Positions 8,413 to 18,623 of a stretch of DNA of 64,000 nt are shown piece after piece. Position numbers and translations under genes: made by a program. This DNA is from UBA9926 sp913064795 (lineage in GTDB: Bacteria; Pseudomonadota; Gammaproteobacteria; Pseudomonadales; Azotimanducaceae). Each line of letters begins with the position of its first letter. The first letter of the stretch is position 1. Location: the NCBI GenBank assembly GCA_045560765.1, contig JBJKZD010000006.1:112619-176618 (forward strand). Direction: 5' to 3'. The notes below the pieces were generated by a model. The model ran no database searches. It saw nothing but the letters and a program-made list of their open reading frames with translations, and was not told the origin of the DNA.

Positions 8413-10785
8413 ATGCCTATTATGACGATAAAAAATACCACCAAAACTCATCACCCCTACCGCCGCAGACTATTGGCTACAAGCATTGCAGCCGCTTTGG
8501 GTACCACCAGCGCAGGCTTTAGTTTTGGTGCTGAAATCGAGGAAATTGTTGTGACGGCGCGCCAACGCGCAGAGTCTTCCCAAGACATACCGATGATGAT
8601 CCAGTCTGTTACTGGTGAGGATCTCGAAAAGCGCGGGATCACCACGCTCGAGGATTTTTCGCGCTTCGTCGCGGGTCTCAACATCTCGACCACAACGCCT
8701 GGTCAAAACACGATCGTATTTCGCGGGGTCAGTGACGGCGGAGGATTTTTAGTCGATCCGACCGCCGCGATTTATCTAGATGAGCAGCCAATGTCGATGA
8801 CCTCTGCGGCGCCTGATGTTTATCCCGTTGATCTTGCCCGAGTCGAAGCTTTGGCCGGACCACAATCTACACTTTACGGCGCATCATCCCAGAGCGGTGC
8901 TGTACGAGTCATCACGAACAAACCGAATCCAGAGGCGTTTGAAGCCAATGTTGGATTTGGGTTGTCCAATACAAGTTCAGGGGGCAACGGTTTTGATCTT
9001 GATGCAACGGTCAACATTCCGCTCGGTGAGTCGGTTGCGATCCGATTGTCAGGTTTTTCAGCCGAGGATGCTGGCTTTATCGATAATGTTTTGGGCAACA
9101 CGGTTGTCGATAACGTCTTTGGTTCAGGGCTTGGCGGCGTCAAAGACAATAGCTTCTTTGTTGATGATGATATCAACACCGTCGAATGGCAAGGCGCAAG
9201 AGCCTCAGTCCGATGGCTGGTAGATGATGCCTGGACTGTGACTGGCTCGCTCAACTACCAGGACTTAGAGGCAGGGGGCTTTAACGACTATGACCCCAAC
9301 CAAGGCGACCTCAATACCGTCAAATTTACAGACGAAATACGTACAGACGAATGGTTACAGACCAGCCTAGTGATCGAAGGTGATTTGGGCTTTGCTCAAC
9401 TCGTGTCTGCAACCTCGTATTACGACCGAGATTTCCTCTACATTCATGACACTCAGTCTTATGCAGCCTACTTCCACTACTCTTTCGGCATCTACTACGG
9501 TTACGCTACTTACGATTTTGGTCTAGAGCCAACGGGGTATTTGGTGAACGATCAAGAGAACGAAAGCTTCACCCAAGAGATACGCTTATCAGGCGCGACG
9601 GATCGTACGAATTGGACATTGGGCGCGTTCTATCAAAAGTCAGAAGAATTCTGGGACTTCCTAACCTATGTCGATGGTTATCGTGACTCGCCGGCCTTCG
9701 AGGCTTGGAGTTACTACTACCCTGGAATCGCACCAACGGATGTCTGGTGGAACTCCTTTCAGGGCACAGAACGCACAGACAAAGCGGTGTTCGGCGAAAT
9801 CGATATCGATATCAACGACAAGCTCACATTGCTGCTCGGTGGGCGCTGGTATGACGTCGATCGAGAACTCTCTTACACCGTTGAGCGGCCGGATTCTCGA
9901 GTCAATCAGCAACTGCCAAACCGGACAGCCAGCGATGACGGATTCATTCCTAAAGTCGGCCTTGAGTTCAACATCTCATCCGATCTGATGTTCTATGGCG
10001 TCTACTCAGAGGGATATCGCGTTGGTGGAACTAACCGAGGTCGAGGACTTGACCAAGGTGGTCCGACATTGCCCGTCGCTTACGGCTCAGACATTCTAGA
10101 AAATATGGAATTTGGTATGAAAAGCCAAATTTGGGATGGCCGCGCGCAGCTCAACGCTGTTTTCTACACCATGGAATGGCAAGATATGCAGATTGAGGTC
10201 ACCGACCCAAGCTTTAATCTAGGTGTACCCTTTCAGATCGTTGTTGGAAACGTTGGAGACGCTACAGTTAAAGGTTTTGATGTCGACTTCAAAATGCTAG
10301 TGACAGACAATCTAGAAGTTGGCTTTAACTACACCGGTATTCACGATGCTTTTGTTGAGGCCCCTGCTTTTTATGATGAACCTCGAGCGGAAGGGGGTCA
10401 GATCGCGTCAGGGCTAGACCCTTCCTCAGCGTTACCGCTGTTCGCTGATCGATCTTTCTCCGTTTACAGCCAGTTAAGCGGTCTCAATGTGCTCGGCGGT
10501 GAAGGCAACCTTACCCTACAGCACAGCTATGTAGGAGACTCTCTCAATCAGCTCACTGATGGCTTTACGTCGCCTCAATTGTCTCAGGGAGATTACTCAA
10601 TCACCGATCTGGTCTTCAGCATCGAAATGGAGTCTTGGCGTGCTCAAATTTATGTTCACAATATAGAGGATACGCGAGGGATCACCTACGAGGATTCCCA
10701 AGACTTTGATCAGGTATGGGGTGGAAACAGCTCTAATGTGATCAGACCTAGGAGCTTTGGCCTTTCGATCAGAAAGTATTTTTAA
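8413..10785 (+). CDS. TonB-dependent outer-membrane receptor
   Basis: 790-residue outer-membrane gated channel for uptake of an unknown ligand, energised by TonB. A basic n-region and hydrophobic segment ending near GFSFGA (about residue 40) form the signal peptide. The TonB box-like EIEEIVVTARQR follows, then the plug (IPMMIQSVTGEDLEKRG, VEALAGPQSTLYGASSQSG) and a 22-strand-type barrel ending in an aromatic residue (SFGLSIRKYF). The overall pattern resembles the many marine receptors of unknown substrate rather than a named siderophore receptor. ATG at 8413 or 8422 may be the start; neither has a clear Shine-Dalgarno. A strong terminator follows within 16 nt, so it is monocistronic. Confidence 0.95.
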   Translation: MPIMTIKNTTKTHHPYRRRLLATSIAAALGTTSAGFSFGAEIEEIVVTARQRAESSQDIPMMIQSVTGEDLEKRGITTLEDFSRFVAGLNISTTTPGQNTIVFRGVSDGGGFLVDPTAAIYLDEQPMSMTSAAPDVYPVDLARVEALAGPQSTLYGASSQSGAVRVITNKPNPEAFEANVGFGLSNTSSGGNGFDLDATVNIPLGESVAIRLSGFSAEDAGFIDNVLGNTVVDNVFGSGLGGVKDNSFFVDDDINTVEWQGARASVRWLVDDAWTVTGSLNYQDLEAGGFNDYDPNQGDLNTVKFTDEIRTDEWLQTSLVIEGDLGFAQLVSATSYYDRDFLYIHDTQSYAAYFHYSFGIYYGYATYDFGLEPTGYLVNDQENESFTQEIRLSGATDRTNWTLGAFYQKSEEFWDFLTYVDGYRDSPAFEAWSYYYPGIAPTDVWWNSFQGTERTDKAVFGEIDIDINDKLTLLLGGRWYDVDRELSYTVERPDSRVNQQLPNRTASDDGFIPKVGLEFNISSDLMFYGVYSEGYRVGGTNRGRGLDQGGPTLPVAYGSDILENMEFGMKSQIWDGRAQLNAVFYTMEWQDMQIEVTDPSFNLGVPFQIVVGNVGDATVKGFDVDFKMLVTDNLEVGFNYTGIHDAFVEAPAFYDEPRAEGGQIASGLDPSSALPLFADRSFSVYSQLSGLNVLGGEGNLTLQHSYVGDSLNQLTDGFTSPQLSQGDYSITDLVFSIEMESWRAQIYVHNIEDTRGITYEDSQDFDQVWGGNSSNVIRPRSFGLSIRKYF

Positions 10786-10800
10786 GGTCTTAGAACGGGA

Positions 10801-10828
10801 AAAAGCACGCGTAAGCGTGCTTTTTTTT
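10801..10828 (+). terminator. Rho-independent terminator of the TonB receptor gene
   Basis: AAAAGCACGC, loop GTAA, GCGTGCTTTTTTTT: a perfect GC-rich stem with an unbroken T tail, 16 nt after the TonB receptor stop codon. Confidence 0.93.
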
Positions 10829-10941
10829 GCCTCAGAGTTCGCGCTTTGACGCGTCCTTGACCTTAAAATCATGTTCTCAAACTGCTAGTGCAGAGGCGCC
10901 AGCGTAAGCCTTTTTATTCAACTGGCTCATTTTGAACTGGC

Positions 10942-11901
10942 TCATGCGTTTTGGCTCAAAGCTGAGCCAGCACCAAATGGCCAGACTTCCAAACCATGTA
11001 TGGCATTCCTGATATCCATCGTAAGATTGACGGCGGTCAAACGCCGCGACGTTTCAACATCATAGAGCGTAATGGTCGAAGGCGAGGAACCCACGGCAAT
11101 GGTTTTCTCGGTCATCACACAAAGGCCTCGAGCAAACCCTTGGCGTGCAACCTGAGAGCTATCAACTCCAGCAAAATCAAGCTCTTGCTCTGGATACATC
11201 ATAATTTTTTGTGAAAACCCCACTCCCGAACGCGGCACATAACGCACTAGATTATTACGAGTATCATTGAGGATCACCCCTTCTTTAAAGGGCTGTGCGT
11301 TATGACAGCCATTGGGTAGGCTACAGACCACGCTGACCGCCATTTCAGAATCTATGTGCAACAACGCGCCAGTATTCAAACCACTAAAAAAAATACCATC
11401 CTCAGAGACGTAGACCATATTAACGTGGTAGTTGTTGGCAAAAGGTGGGCCGCCCCGAGTGAGAGGATCAAATCGTTGCCCCACCCATTGCTGACCGTTT
11501 TTCGTAATGTACAGGCCCCAGATGAACTCACGGGTCAATACATTAAAAACGAGCAAAGAGTCATACCCCGTCGAGGTTAAAAACAACAAATGATCCCGGC
11601 GCGAGATTTCATGACAGTGCTTGAGATAGTCATTGCGATAAGACGCGATTAACTTAAAGTCAGGGGTATAACAAAACAGCTCATCACTGGCCGCGATCCA
11701 GACTGCATCCTCTGTAAACTCGATACCCCGCAGTCCACGATCCCAACCCCGGCCGGAAAAATCAATATCGCCGCTGTTCCAGTCGATCGTTTGGGTCACC
11801 TGCTGGTTTTGAAAGTCAATCACATAAACGCCGCCATGACTCTGCCCTTTCTGACTCCCGCGTACAACCGAAGTCGCAATCAGCGAGGGCAGCCCGTTCA
11901 C
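10942..11901 (-). CDS. Beta-propeller-like protein of unknown function, coupled to the sulfotransferase
   Basis: 319 residues, no signal peptide. Repeating short beta segments (GGVYVIDFQNQQV, DAVWIAASDELFCY, DSLLVFNVLTREFIWG, STITLYDVETSRR) suggest a 6-7 bladed beta-propeller. Conserved-looking His residues occur in HCHEISRRDHLLFL and NNYHVNMV. I do not recognise the family with certainty; it recalls the DUF4915/TIGR03032 propellers often found beside sulfotransferases. Its GTG start overlaps the sulfotransferase stop as GTGA (11898-11901), so the two are translationally coupled and probably work together, for example with this protein binding or modifying the same small molecule or glycan. 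Function unknown. Confidence 0.8.
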   Translation of the reverse strand: MNGLPSLIATSVVRGSQKGQSHGGVYVIDFQNQQVTQTIDWNSGDIDFSGRGWDRGLRGIEFTEDAVWIAASDELFCYTPDFKLIASYRNDYLKHCHEISRRDHLLFLTSTGYDSLLVFNVLTREFIWGLYITKNGQQWVGQRFDPLTRGGPPFANNYHVNMVYVSEDGIFFSGLNTGALLHIDSEMAVSVVCSLPNGCHNAQPFKEGVILNDTRNNLVRYVPRSGVGFSQKIMMYPEQELDFAGVDSSQVARQGFARGLCVMTEKTIAVGSSPSTITLYDVETSRRLTAVNLTMDIRNAIHGLEVWPFGAGSALSQNA

Positions 11902-13912
11902 GGTGCTGCACTCAGACGGTCTTGCTCAGGCAAAACTGGATCAAGCACCTCACGAAGCACGTCCAGATCTGAACCGAAACGCTTCCAGGTTGCCAAAGAG
12001 CCCTGATAGATCGGTTGGCGCACCTGCTCAGAACTCGCAGTTCGAACGGCCCGCTTGGTTTCATGAAAGTTGACGCAGCTCTGCTCAAACTCTAGTCCAC
12101 AAAACTCTAGGAGCCGCCTGACCTGGGTCTCAAGATCGGAGACGACATTCTCGTACTCGACATGAAGCACCTGCCCAGGGAGTACCGCGTCCCAGTGAGT
12201 CATCATGCGCTCGTATTCTAGATAAAATTCTCCAAGCTCAAAAAGATCGTAGGTAAAGGTCTGACCTTTTGCAAAATGTTGTTTGAAGCAGCCGACACAG
12301 CTGTCCATTGGATGCCGGCGCGCATCGATAATTTTAGCATTCGGCAGTATGGCCTTGATGAACCCCACATACGCAAAATTATTTGGCATCTTATCCGTAA
12401 AAAAAGGAGCGCTGCCTCGATGACGCTGGGTTTGACTCAGGTACTGTTTCCCGAGCGCGGTCAGCTCCTCTGACGTCAGTTCCGGCATCGACATCGGAAA
12501 TGTACGGCCCTGGGCTTTATTGGTTACCGATTGTGCAATCATGCTGATGTCCGGTAACTCGCTCGTCCCATCCACCAAAGTGTGACTGGCCAAGATCTGC
12601 TCGAGCAATGTCGAGCCCGAGCGTGGCAATCCCAGGATAAAAATAGGGTCTGGGTCTCTGCAGCCCGTCCCCATCTGTGCTTGATGCTCAAAAAACTCGA
12701 GACTGAAAGCCTTCTCTCTTATCTTTTCATGCGCAACCTCGGTTTGGACCGGATCATAGGCAATCGTTTCACGATGGCGCCGGTTCGCTAATTCATAGTA
12801 GCGAAACGCTGCCGCATAATCTGCTTTATCCTCGTACGCCTTCCCCAGCGAAAACGCGAAATGAACCTGGCAATCAATGGGTAAAGCGTTATTGCCAACA
12901 CGCTCCTCCATACCAGCGATCTCCGTGATCGCTGAACTTGAAAGTCTTTAAATTGGAGAGGCTGTAATAGATCTCACCAAAATCTGGACGGAGTTCGATT
13001 GCTCGTCGATAGGCTGCGACCCCACCGTCTTGATCCCCGACGGTTTTAAGCACATGACCCAGACCTAGATAAGCTCCGGATAAATCAGGGTCAAGGTCTA
13101 CTGCTTTTCGATAGGCCTCAATCGCGGCCTCAGGTTGCGCCGCCATGGCCAACGCTGCACCATAAAAGTAATGCGTCACAGCGTTAGCGGGATCCAAGCG
13201 CACGGCCTCTTGAAGCGCCTTAACGGCCTCTTCAAATCGATTAAGCTCCTTCAAGACAGAACCAAGATCGTGCCAAGCCGCGACAAAGCCTGGCGCGATC
13301 TCTGTAATTCGCACCAGAAGTTGCTCGGCGTCGTCATAGCATCGAGCATTGATCGCAATCCGCGCCAACAAAAGTGCCGCATTCACATCTCGTGAGTTCT
13401 CTTGCAGCAATGACTGCGCCTGTTTCTCAGCCTCTCGAAACTGACCCTGAGCAAAGAGTCGAGTCGCTTGCTCTAATTTAGCTTGCTGCGGAGACAACTG
13501 CGTCGCTCGAGCCCGCAGCGCCTCAGCGTCAGCGGTTCGACCGAGGGCCATCAGCGCTCCAGCGAGCTTACTGGCAGCGCTGGCGCTCTTTGGCATCAAG
13601 GCAACCGCCTTTTCCAGCAATGGTAAGGCTTCATCTGCCCTCGATTGGTTAAGCAGAACCGTCCCTAGGTCTTCGTGCGCCCGAGCGTGTCCGGGCGCAA
13701 CCTTAATCACGTGCCGAAGGTTTTCTCTCCGCTTCTTCGAACGCATTTCGCTCAGCCAAAATAGTACCCAGCAACGCCCTAAAATTAACGTCTCCCGGAT
13801 CTTGAGTGATAGCCTCTCGACACAGTGACTCGGCTTCAGCCCGAGCACCACTTTTCAATCGAACAATGACTTGCTCAAAAATTTGGCGTGGATGTTGTTG
13901 CTTTTGCATCAA
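11898..13912 (-). pseudogene. TPR-repeat sulfotransferase, interrupted by two frameshifts
   Basis: Read as one gene it encodes about 670 residues: N-terminal TPR repeats (visible units such as AWHDLGSVLKELNRFEEAVK) followed by a PAPS-dependent sulfotransferase domain with the 5'-phosphosulfate loop GLPRSGSTLLEQILASH and the 3'-phosphate segment RRHPMDSCVGCFKQHF. The frame breaks twice. At about 13721-13726 an A-run appears one base too long (ERNAFEEAE continues in the other frame as NLRHVIKV). At about 12924-12928 one extra base separates KTFKFSD from TEIAGMEERVGNN. Both flanks remain protein-like, so the lesions are recent or are sequence errors. The last codons overlap the start of the propeller gene. 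Start ATG at 13912. Confidence 0.85.
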
Positions 13913-14099
13913 TTATTCTCTGTCAAAACGGCCTTGCCTCTTATGGGCATGAAGCACTAAAGTTTGCCACAAACCTGTGTTATCGGCACGTCACAACGAT
14001 TCGGGATAATTTCAGCCTTCGCAGCTCAAGCGGCTCCTGACCTAATTGGCTGTAGCCCACGGCAAGCAAATTTCCCAACCCATACTCAAGAGCCCGGAT

Positions 14100-15282
14100 A
14101 TGACCTCTACTAATCCCTTCGACGATACTCGCACATTGCTGATCAGCCTCTACATGACCCTCATCGGTTATGGCGTACTAGTGGGGATACCCGTGATCAG
14201 CACCGCTTGGGTGACTCTACTGGGGTTTTCGGAAGTTGAAGTCGGGCGCGTCGCGGGAGCGGATCTTGGTGGTCTCTCTGCAGGCGCGGTACTCGCTGCC
14301 CTATTGATCTCCCAAGTGAACCGGCGCGTCCTCATCGTGCTGGGATTGAGCATTGCAGTGACGGCTAACCTGCTATGCCTCTATTTCGTTGATTACAGCA
14401 CCGTACTTTGGCTCCGGCTTCTCGCCGGCCTCGGCAGCGGTATTTATACCGCCACAGCCGTCGCCGCCCTAGGCGCAAGATCTAATCCCGCGCTGGCCTA
14501 TAACCTCATGCTCTTTGCATTCGCGTTTTCCCAAGCCCTTGAGATGCAGGTATTACCCCTTCTATCTATGAACGGAATCTATCTGACCTTTGTCGGCTGC
14601 TTTTTGCTGACACTACCTTTTCTCACCTGGATGCCCAAGCACGCAGCGGCCCCAGCGGAGGCGGCCTTTGAGGCTAAAGCTGCATTTAGAGCCTCAGGGT
14701 ACGCCCGCTGCGAGCTATTTGCCCTGGCTTGGTCTGGCCGCAATCGTCGTCACCTATGTCAACATTGGCGCCTACTGGACTTATATTGAACTCGCTGCGC
14801 TCGATGCTCAGATAACCCCCGACTGGATCAATCAAGTCCTTGTTTGGGCATCGTTTTGCTCCATCGTGGGCTGTTTATTCGCCACCCTCCTCAGTGATCG
14901 GTTTGGCCTGGGTCGCCCCCTTATGGTGACTCTCGTCATGATGTCCTTGATTGTGGGAATGTTGGCATTGGGAATCACCGACACTAAACTGCTGGTGAGT
15001 GTTTTTACATTTAACTTACTTTGGATCTTTATTGATGTTTATCAGATGTCGACCGTCGCGAGCGTTGATCGTTCCGGCCGATTCGCAGCACTCATGCCTG
15101 GCGCTCAAGGACTCGGTCAGATCATTGGTCCCAACCTTGCGGCGAGTTTACTCGGAGGCGAGCTTGGGTACTCCGCGGTGTTCTTGATGTGTTCGGTCGC
15201 CGCCTTACTGGGAATGCTCATTTACGGAGCCCTATATTTTTCACTGTCTCGCACCGGGCACCAATCTGCCATCAAGGTCTAG
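14100..15282 (+). pseudogene. MFS transporter, interrupted by one frameshift
   Basis: About 393 residues when joined, with roughly 12 membrane helices, the expected size for a major facilitator superfamily permease. The first part runs from ATG 14100 to a loop reading EAKAAFRASG; the second continues TPAASYLPWLGLAAIVV in another frame. Removing one G from the GGG run at about 14698-14700 restores one frame. The central loop follows helix 6, so the break falls in a cytoplasmic loop. An in-frame TTG lies upstream at 14046, but the ATG gives a normal MFS N-terminus. It is divergent from the sulfotransferase gene with a 187-nt shared promoter region. Substrate unknown; sequencing error is as likely as true inactivation. 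Confidence 0.82.
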
Positions 15283-15285
15283 GGT

Positions 15286-15313
15286 GACCGAGACTGCCAT
15301 TACAGCCTCGGTC
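15286..15313 (+). terminator. Weak hairpin after the MFS gene
   Basis: GACCGAG and CTCGGTC pair around a short inner stem (CTG/CAG), 4 nt after the MFS stop. There is no T tail, so it is a possible terminator or transcript end structure only. The rest of the roughly 300-base gap to 15587, between convergent genes, shows nothing else. Confidence 0.35.
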
Positions 15314-15587
15314 TACTTATGAACGTTATTGCGGCAAGATGCCCGGGTTTGATCAAGAGCAGAGCCCTTGGAATCCTCACCCAGAAGCGCGCACACTTAG
15401 ACCCAGTTTAGGCTCACAAGAAGATTCAGGTCCTCTCTTTTCGGGCGGGCCCAGGATCGTTGCAAAGCAACATTCAACCGCCCAAGGACCTAGCTAGAGA
15501 GATCAGCTAGAGTCAGTGGGTTCGCAAATCCGTGATCACTCCCGATTCAGGCCGATTGCCTCAGGCAGAAAAAATCGACCCGATCCT

Positions 15588-16901
15588 TCAAATTGCTTCG
15601 CGATGCGATCGAGACTCACCCCCCCCTTTCACCACGAGTCCGTCTTTCATCACAAATGCTGGCTGTTCTAAAGCACTGATATCCTCAAGCGGGTTGCCAG
15701 GAATCGCAATGAGATCTGCTAAGTGCCCGGATTTTATCCTTCCCACCCGGTCGCCCCACCCCAAAAGATCTGCCGCAACACTGGTGCCCGCTTTAAGCGA
15801 CGCCATCGGACTCAGCCCCGCCTCAATGAGCGTTGCAAATTCTCGAGCATAAACATGAGGGGGAATGTTGTAGCCGCCTAAATCAACACCCACAACAATT
15901 TTAACACCCGCCCTATGTGCACGACCGATCATCTCGAGCCAGGACTCACGATAATCCCGATAAAACGCATCGTTCTTGTCACTTTCTTCCAACTTATTCG
16001 TATTGGCATAGTAATCACCGATGTAAATTGTCGGAACATAGTAGGTGCCGTGCTCCACCATTAACGCGATAGACTCATCCGATAAATAAGAACCATGTTC
16101 GATCGACCGCACGCCGGCCCGAACGGCCTGATTAATGCCTTCGGTTGCATGGGCATGAGCCGCGACCGGCACGTTGTGGCGCGAGGCCTCAGCAACGGCG
16201 GCAGCCAGTTCCTCGGGGCTGAAAGCCACGTTCTTTGGGTCATCCCCCACGGACAAAAAGGCCCCGGTCACCAGCAGTTTGATCCAGTCTGACCCAAACT
16301 TAATTTCCTGACGAATCGCCTTTCTAATTTCTTCAGGGCCATCGGCAATCAGGCCATCGGCGATGAGGCTCTGCTCTGGAGAGCCGTAATTAATATCGCC
16401 TCCTCCGCCCGTAATCGAAATATAGTGCGCCGCGCCCGTGATTCGAGGTCCTAGAAAAACCCCTTCACTGATCACCCGTTGCAGGTCCTGGTTACCGTAA
16501 AAGACATCGGCATCACCCATCACTCTGATGCTCGTCCACCCCTGGGCTAACAACCGCTGTAGCGTAGCCAACCCAAGGAGCGCCTTATAAGCGGACGAGC
16601 CTGACAAGTGCGCATCCTGATATCGATCGTCAAACATCAAAGGGTGCTCATGCGCGTTAATAAGCCCAGGCATGAGTGTGGTCCCCGGCAGCGCTATCGT
16701 TTCAAAGCCTGGAGGTATCTCTCTGACAGGAATCAAGCCTTTAATTTGACCCGCCTCGACCAGCACGGCCTGATTCTCCAGCGGATAGTCACTGATACCA
16801 TCTACAATACGGTCAGCGAGGATCGCCCACTGCCCTGCCATCGCCGTAACCCCCTGGATCAATCCCATCCCAATGATTAACAACTTCAACATGAAACGCA
16901 T
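15588..16901 (-). CDS. Secreted metal-dependent amidohydrolase (Xaa-Pro dipeptidase-like)
   Basis: 437 residues from the ATG at 16901, chosen because it leaves a normal signal peptide (MRFMLKLLIIGMGLIQGVTAMA); an upstream in-frame ATG at 16937 would add 12 residues. Amidohydrolase-superfamily TIM barrel with the HxH metal pair in INAHEHPL (about residues 84-86), further ligands in VAAHAHATEG and SIEHGSYLSD, and the catalytic Asp region VVGVDLGGYN. The C-terminal GRIKSGHLADLIAIPGNP closes the flanking beta-sandwich. Relatives hydrolyse peptides, imides or organic esters; the substrate is not predictable. Exported, so it probably acts in the periplasm. Convergent with the MFS gene. Confidence 0.9.
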   Translation of the reverse strand: MRFMLKLLIIGMGLIQGVTAMAGQWAILADRIVDGISDYPLENQAVLVEAGQIKGLIPVREIPPGFETIALPGTTLMPGLINAHEHPLMFDDRYQDAHLSGSSAYKALLGLATLQRLLAQGWTSIRVMGDADVFYGNQDLQRVISEGVFLGPRITGAAHYISITGGGGDINYGSPEQSLIADGLIADGPEEIRKAIRQEIKFGSDWIKLLVTGAFLSVGDDPKNVAFSPEELAAAVAEASRHNVPVAAHAHATEGINQAVRAGVRSIEHGSYLSDESIALMVEHGTYYVPTIYIGDYYANTNKLEESDKNDAFYRDYRESWLEMIGRAHRAGVKIVVGVDLGGYNIPPHVYAREFATLIEAGLSPMASLKAGTSVAADLLGWGDRVGRIKSGHLADLIAIPGNPLEDISALEQPAFVMKDGLVVKGGGESRSHREAI

Positions 16902-17114
16902 TGTGTTTTCTCTACCACGCATCGTGCTCTCTCCCATAGCGTGCCTTCAGTCTATGCCTTTTCCACAGCGAAACCGAGACCGCATTCGGCATCAGCACTT
17001 ATCAATCCTGATCTTATTTTTGACCATCGAACTTGGCTTTCGAAAGGCTTTACCTGAAACAGACCCGGGTTCGAGTGGTACGAGCCAAGTCATCATTCAA
17101 CCTGAGCACGGACT

Positions 17115-17711
17115 ATGGCAAACTTGAGGCATCTCAAACTGGGTGAAGTCATGGACATAGGCGTTCCTCTCAAAGAGTTGGGTCACTACGATATCGAGCC
17201 TCTGAAAGCTGTAATCCTATCTCAGCCAGAATCAGCTTGGATGGGCAATCAATACCGCCAACTTGAATATGAAGTCCACGAACACACCCAGTCTATTGTC
17301 ATGGTGTTCACCGATGGCTCGGGCTGGCCTAATATTGAGGTCAAACGGGAATCCGGCTGGTCGCTCTTTGCTGAGCACGCGGTGCCCTTAATGCATCAAA
17401 TCCTGCAGGACCATTATCCTCCTGGGGGAACCATCGTTCGCGCCATGGCAGCCAGGCTTGAACCAGGTGGCGTCATAAAACCTCATCACGACGGTCATCC
17501 TTCGTTTCATCACGGCCACCGGATCCACATCCCGATCTATACTAACCCGCGGGTACGATTCATGATTGATGGGCGCCCCTTTCGGTTCGAGGTCGGTAAG
17601 GTCTATGAAATTAATAATCAGAAACGCCACAGCGTCATGAACAAAGGCAGCGAGGGACGCATCAATTTTATTTTTGATTACATTCCTCCTGCAAATATTC
17701 AAAGAGCTTGA
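17115..17711 (+). CDS. Aspartyl/asparaginyl beta-hydroxylase family dioxygenase
   Basis: 198-residue 2-oxoglutarate/Fe(II) dioxygenase of the AspH (PF05118) type. The HxD iron motif lies in IKPHHDGHP (His124, Asp126), the distal His in NNQKRHSVMNKG (His172), and the following GRINFIFDYIP with Arg182 is the usual 2-oxoglutarate region. Bacterial relatives hydroxylate small molecules, peptides or lipids; no partner gene identifies the substrate. It lies downstream of the amidohydrolase gene in divergent orientation and convergent with tetR. Soluble, no signal peptide. Confidence 0.88.
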   Translation: MANLRHLKLGEVMDIGVPLKELGHYDIEPLKAVILSQPESAWMGNQYRQLEYEVHEHTQSIVMVFTDGSGWPNIEVKRESGWSLFAEHAVPLMHQILQDHYPPGGTIVRAMAARLEPGGVIKPHHDGHPSFHHGHRIHIPIYTNPRVRFMIDGRPFRFEVGKVYEINNQKRHSVMNKGSEGRINFIFDYIPPANIQRA

Positions 17712-17823
17712 GGCTTCGGTCCTTTCAAAGAGCAGGCATCCCATTGCCGATACAGCCGGTCAAAACCTGAAACTGCTGCGGACACTCATGTCAAAAAACG
17801 GGCCACCTCACAGGAATGGACTG

Positions 17824-17843
17824 GAATGAACTGAGCTTCATTC
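17824..17843. promoter_or_regulatory. Second copy of the putative TetR operator (imperfect palindrome)
   Basis: GAATGAAC-TGAG-CTTCATTC differs by one base in one arm from the perfect palindrome at 18624-18643. It lies between the convergent 3' ends of the hydroxylase gene and tetR, about 60 bases beyond the tetR stop. An operator in this position is unusual; it may be a remnant of a promoter region or an auxiliary site for looping. Confidence 0.5.
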
Positions 17844-17904
17844 TTCAAAGAAAGAGTCAAAACCCCGCACAAGTCAGGGCGTCGCCGGCGCGCCTACCGA
17901 CTCA

Positions 17905-18558
17905 TTACAGACTCAAAAAAATGCCATTCAGATGCGTCCAGGCGACGCGTTTCGCCTTAGCCCGAGTCATCTTTTTCGGGGCAAGCAAGAGACTCAGCCA
18001 AAGCCCATCGATGAGTGCAATATAGCCCTCTGCAACCATTACTGGGTCTATCGGCCGACCCAATTCTTGGGCAACGTCGGCAAACAGCTGCCGGACTAAG
18101 CGGGCTGCCCTTGCATCGGCCTGGGCGCAAATCGTTTTGTAGGTGGGACGCGACTTCGCCTCTCCATAAAAGGCGAACCAAACCGCCATTTTTGTTTCTT
18201 CGGTGACGGACCGGCTGAACTGGAAAGCCACCAACGCTGCGAGGCGTTCGCTGGCCAGTCCAAACGCCGGGTCTTCTAAGATTTGAACCTGACCTCGATT
18301 ATATTCACCGGTTACAAACCGCAAGGTTTCGACCAGCAGATCCTCTTTCCCCGCAAAATGCAGGTTAGCGATACCTTGACTGAGGCCTGCTTCCTTCGTG
18401 ACCTGACTGAGCGTCACCGACGACAAGCCCAACCGCGCAATACAGCGCATTGTGGCCAGGATCAGTTGTTCTCGGCGAACAGCCCTAGGGAGAATCTGCC
18501 TCTTCTTAGATGGTGTTGGTTTTGACACTATTGAAGTGGGCACGCGACGAGCAGACAT
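17905..18558 (-). CDS. TetR family transcriptional regulator, BetI-like
   Basis: 217 residues. The N-terminal helix-turn-helix lies at about residues 35-78 (TLSQVTKEAGLSQGIANLHFAGKED split over two helices), followed by an all-helical ligand domain. FSRSVTEETKMAVWFAFYGEA and EGYIALIDGLWLSLLL are characteristic of the BetI-type C-terminal domain (TetR_C_6). Members repress choline/betaine or other catabolic operons and release DNA on binding the substrate. It is divergent from the flavoprotein/GcvT/Rieske operon, with a perfect palindrome in the 153-base gap, so it very likely controls that operon and itself. The N-terminal extension of about 25 basic residues before the HTH is longer than usual. 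Confidence 0.92.
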   Translation of the reverse strand: MSARRVPTSIVSKPTPSKKRQILPRAVRREQLILATMRCIARLGLSSVTLSQVTKEAGLSQGIANLHFAGKEDLLVETLRFVTGEYNRGQVQILEDPAFGLASERLAALVAFQFSRSVTEETKMAVWFAFYGEAKSRPTYKTICAQADARAARLVRQLFADVAQELGRPIDPVMVAEGYIALIDGLWLSLLLAPKKMTRAKAKRVAWTHLNGIFLSL

Positions 18559-18623
18559 CCCTTAACCTCGATCCATTTCTTGACCGGAGACTCTAAGCCA
18601 GCGAGGACTCAAGAACAAGCTCG

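Noticed and set aside
10920..10945. Direct repeat AACTGGCTCAT, two copies 15 bases apart
   Set aside because: Short, only two copies, at the 3' end of the propeller gene; probably chance or slippage of no clear meaning.
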